From assembly GCA_030549175.1 (NCBI GenBank), contig JAUKUA010000003.1, forward strand, positions 4,216,001 to 4,280,000: DNA of 64,000 bases. The letters are read 5' to 3'. Every line of letters starts with the position of its first letter. The stretch's first letter is position 1. Source of the DNA: Lasiosphaeris hirsuta. Lineage: Eukaryota > Ascomycota > Sordariomycetes > Sordariales > Lasiosphaeriaceae. Of the stretch, positions 61,188 to 64,000 are shown in pieces. A program made the translations under genes and the position numbers. A model generated the notes under the pieces. The model ran no database searches, had not been told where the DNA came from, and saw nothing but the letters and a program-made list of their open reading frames with translations.

Positions 61188-62094
61188 ACCAAGCGCTGGT
61201 GTGAGTGAACTGGGCTGAATGATTTCACGTTTATGACAGTTATGATTATATGACATTAATGATTATGAGGTATTGGAGACTGGACGTTACATATTAGGTA
61301 CCGTGTTGAGGTTGCGTTATTCTACCTATCCTAAGTTTCGAATCCAAGAGATTGAAGTCGTCGTCATCGTCGTCCCGAGGTCCGCGCGCGACCCCGGTGT
61401 GGGGATCTGCGGAGTAACTCATGCGCCAAGGTTGTCGGGCATTTTGTCCCGGGAGCATGGCCCACCCGGCGGACCACGGTGCTCTAAGTATGGAGTATCC
61501 CCTGAAACTGCAGGCAGCTCCACAGCGACCTTTGCTCATAAGGTCATTGAAACCTGCGAGCCCTCAGCCATCGTCGGCACCAACGGCGATATGTCAGCCA
61601 AAGATGCGATGCCAGCCCTAGAAAGTAACTCCTGGCCTCTTGCAACTCCAAATTAGTTCCATCCATATCTTATCCGGCCGTTAGGATTACCTCTGTCAGC
61701 CCCGGGCTCTGCCAACCCCCAAACACGGGCAGTAGAAGAAAACTGACTTTTAACTGGTCTTATTCTCTTTATGTTGCTGAAATCTCCAATTTTGCTCCAA
61801 TTGCAGGCCAATCGTTTGCCGCGGAGAATTGGCGGGTATGATCGCACCTCTCGTGCTTCAGCAAGTTTCATCCCTTCGCCATTGTTCCTGCCTTGCACCT
61901 GGAATCGCCAAGACGTGTCACATTTTGGGATTTCGTCGTCGAGTCTTAAGATGTGCAACCTCCCCCCTTTGCCGCCCCAAAAAGGGGTTCTGTTCTTCCA
62001 TCTCAGATGTTGATAGCATTCTAGTCCTCCCTACGACTGGTTCCCCATTTCCGTCACATTCCACTATTCGCCGTGCTCGTCCCGGTTCGACATA
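61188..62094. other. Intergenic before the PEBP-like gene
   Basis: No gene supportable. A minus-strand frame at 61294-61539 encodes a run of Asp residues but lacks other support. The last 200 bases lead into the PEBP-like start. Confidence 0.5.
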
Positions 62095-62969
62095 ATGGTC
62101 CCAGGCTCTTTGGCCGGTCTGTTGGCGGTGGCAACACTTGCTTTAGCGAGAACTCCGGCTGGATTCCAACCAGCTTCAAATGTCGATCTGATTGTGGAAT
62201 ACAATGGCGTGACACCTCTTAACGGCGTCGTGGTTCCCAGAAATAGTGAGTGATAGCGTTCATTGCCTTACTCAATAATTTGAAAAGTGTCTGACCGGAG
62301 CCGTCTGGGGCAGCTACTATTTCTCGGCCACGAATTGGCACACTCGTCCGGTTGACTGGAACTTCGTATGCTGTCTTGATGATCGACCTCGACATTCCCA
62401 CAAACACGCCGCCAGCAACAAACACATTATTGCACTGGATGCAAACAGGTCTCACGCCCGCGACAACAGCGACGAGAATCAACACCGCCAGCGGCACACT
62501 GAACGTCTTCCTTCTGGAGAACAGCACCAATACGGCCCCAATCCAAGCCTACTTTGGCCCAAATCCGCCTGCTAGGACCCCACTTAGCCATCGCTACACG
62601 CAGATTTTAGTGGAGACTAGCGACGTCGACCCGGAGGACATCACAGTACTCCGCACCGCCGCAGCAACCATTGTCGGATTTAATGCTTCGGCAGTCCTAA
62701 CGACAGCCGACCTCGAGGGCAAAGTTGTCGCGGGCAACTCGTTTAACGTGACGAACCCCGGCCCCGTCAACGACACCGCGGCAGGCGGCGGCGGCGGCAC
62801 GGCCAGCACTACGAGTGGTAGCCCGACCAGCAGTCCCACCGGAGGTGGTTTCACTACCGGCACAGGGTCGGGGGCGAACGCGACCCCCTCAAGCGCCGGT
62901 GCAATTCAGGGGTCGGGAGGCTTGCTCTTTGGGGCGGTGGCAGCGGGTGCAATTTTCCTCGGTCTATGA
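62095..62969 (+). CDS. Secreted, probably GPI-anchored PEBP-like protein
   Basis: Phosphatidylethanolamine-binding-protein-like fold at the cell surface; ligand unknown. Exons 62095-62245 and 62314-62969 give 268 residues. An N-terminal signal peptide (PGSLAGLLAVATLALARTPA) precedes the domain. The PEBP ligand-site motifs are visible: LMIDLDIPTNTPPATNTLLHWMQTG (the DxDxP and HW elements) and YFGPNPPARTPLSHRY. After the domain comes a Ser/Thr/Gly linker (~200-245), then a small-residue stretch and a hydrophobic C-terminus (GGLLFGAVAAGAIFLGL), the pattern of a GPI-attachment signal. Several N-x-S/T sites are present. The intron 62246-62313 joins VVPRN to TTISRPRIG. Confidence 0.88.
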
Positions 62970-63995
62970 TGACATCGTTGGGTGTCTTGCAATGTATGAG
63001 ATGGTTACCGGTTTTCATTATCGGGTGTGTGGTCGTGTTTACAGTGCCTGCAGGGTCTGGTACTCCGTCAATGGCGCAATGGCTAGGAAATGAGCATGTA
63101 GAAATTGACTTGAGGATGTGATGAGACATTGCTGTTTGCCTTTCTCCACCTCTGCTGGAACTGCATATAAGAATAAGGGCTAAAGGGTCGAGCGAGCACC
63201 CCTGATTTTGAATGCTTGTTTTTTTGGGGTGGCTTATGACCTCTGTGAACACTAAATTCGGACTTGCTTCGGAACACATGATCCAAAATCGCCAGATTTC
63301 CTGGAATCTCAGGCTATGTACCGAATTGCAGCTTCAAAGCTGCTCAAACAAACTACTCTTGGGACTGACTGGATTTTTGATGGACTGGCAATGAAATGAA
63401 AACCTGAGATTTGGGAATATTGCAACTTGGGAGAGATAAAAGTAGTAATTTCAAACTCAGTTGTTGGCCCCTCCTGCTTTGATTGGCCAGCGCTCGCCTC
63501 GGCTTTCCCTCCGCCGACGGTCTCGGCACGCCTTGCCTTGCCATAGCTATGTGGCCGGAGCCACCAATCATGACATGTGCTCGGTTTCGGTTTCATTCTT
63601 AGTGCGGCTCAAGCTTAGGTTTCTCCATTAATCGCGCGCGGCCTTCGCTGGGCGGGTGTTTATAAAAGGGTCCGACGACTCGAAGCTCGGGGCCGGCGTA
63701 ATTGAGGTTCATTTTATGTCTCCGATTCCATGGGAAATTGTCCTCAGAAACACTGGATCAGGGCTGTTATACATAAAAGGCCATGGAAAGTCGGAATGGC
63801 TCCGGGCACGGTGTTCCCGAGTCGAGAATCGGCCGGTGTATAATATCTTGGGCACACCCCGTTCAGTTTCTCAACTCCCCTGCAGGCTACAGTCCTCATA
63901 ATAGAAAGCGAATTATCACCTGAAAACTGTTCAACACAGCATCAACCTTCTACCCACCCCTCTCCCAATATCGCCCGCAAAAGCAACTACCAGCC
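62970..63995. other. Intergenic at the right edge
   Basis: 3' flank of the PEBP-like gene and a promoter-like region with a TATA element at 63661. No gene supportable; an 81-codon frame at 63656-63901 has no domain. Confidence 0.5.
63661..63669 (+). promoter_or_regulatory. TATA box candidate
   Basis: TATAAAAGG matches the TATA consensus. It lies 335 bp before a well-placed ATG at the window edge, so it would imply a long leader or an intron in the leader. Confidence 0.45.
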
Positions 63996-64000
63996 ATGGT
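63996..64000 (+). CDS. Possible start codon of a gene running off the right edge
   Basis: The window ends in ACCAGCCATGGT. The context (Kozak-like, preceded by a CA/CT-rich leader) resembles the starts of other genes here. Only two codons are visible, so nothing can be said about the product. Confidence 0.35.

Noticed and set aside
61330..61360. tRNA-like TTCGAATCC B-box
   Set aside because: No matching A-box or cloverleaf stems around it.
61294..61539. Asp-run minus-strand frame as the C-terminus of a small gene
   Set aside because: The Asp run comes from a GTC/ATC repeat; no upstream exon could be joined convincingly.
63656..63901. 81-codon frame below the TATA element
   Set aside because: The first ATG overlaps the TATA box and the product shows no domain; a gene starting at 63996 fits better.

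Overview
The window is nuclear DNA from a filamentous ascomycete (Pezizomycotina, most likely a Sordariomycete). Genes are short and dense, with many introns of about 50-80 bp that carry CTAAC/CTGAC-type branch sites. The proteins are typical of this group: class V myosin, a Zn2Cys6 regulator, a GH115 glucuronidase, Rab18, Urc1-type GTP cyclohydrolase and Ecm14. The species cannot be named from the sequence alone. There are 21 protein genes I can support, one of them cut by the left edge, plus a possible start codon at the right edge. No tRNA, rRNA, CRISPR array or intact transposon was recognised.

Layout. 1-8 kb (+): the 3' part of a class V myosin, then FAP7 (adenylate kinase-like NTPase of 18S rRNA maturation) and HAM1 (ITP/XTP pyrophosphatase). 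8.2-10.0 kb (-): a ZUP1/peptidase C78 deubiquitinase. 10.0-14.5 kb: gene-free. 14.5-19.9 kb (+): a Zn2Cys6 regulator and cytosolic seryl-tRNA synthetase. 22.5-27.6 kb (-): Rheb GTPase and the cohesin release factor Wapl. 28.6-33.9 kb: FUR1 (uracil phosphoribosyltransferase, +), ELF1 (-) and a URC1-type GTP cyclohydrolase II (+). 33.9-37.7 kb: gene-free. 37.8-42.6 kb (+): a small Ser-rich protein, ribosomal protein eS1 and Rab18. 43.1-47.8 kb (-): a mitochondrial ABHD11/Imo32-like hydrolase and a secreted GH115 alpha-glucuronidase. 48.8-50.8 kb (+): SRP72. 52-59.1 kb (-): a large Sec7-PH Arf-GEF and the pseudo-carboxypeptidase Ecm14. 60-63 kb (+): a protein of unknown function with SKETL repeats and a GPI-type PEBP-like protein.

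Most genes are conserved housekeeping genes with no operon-like logic. The functional link I consider real is FUR1 close to URC1: both enzymes belong to the fungal URC route of uracil catabolism. I see no new defence or mobile system. The unusual signals are in gene structure: a 4-nt micro-exon in URC1, four likely GC-AG introns in two genes (SES1 and URC1), and an intron-or-frameshift ambiguity at a C7 run in the Sec7 gene. There is also a composite CreA/XlnR-like site upstream of GH115, and a G-quadruplex-prone repeat immediately upstream of Rheb. Exon boundaries were set by hand from splice signals, reading phase and remembered family motifs. No alignment was run.
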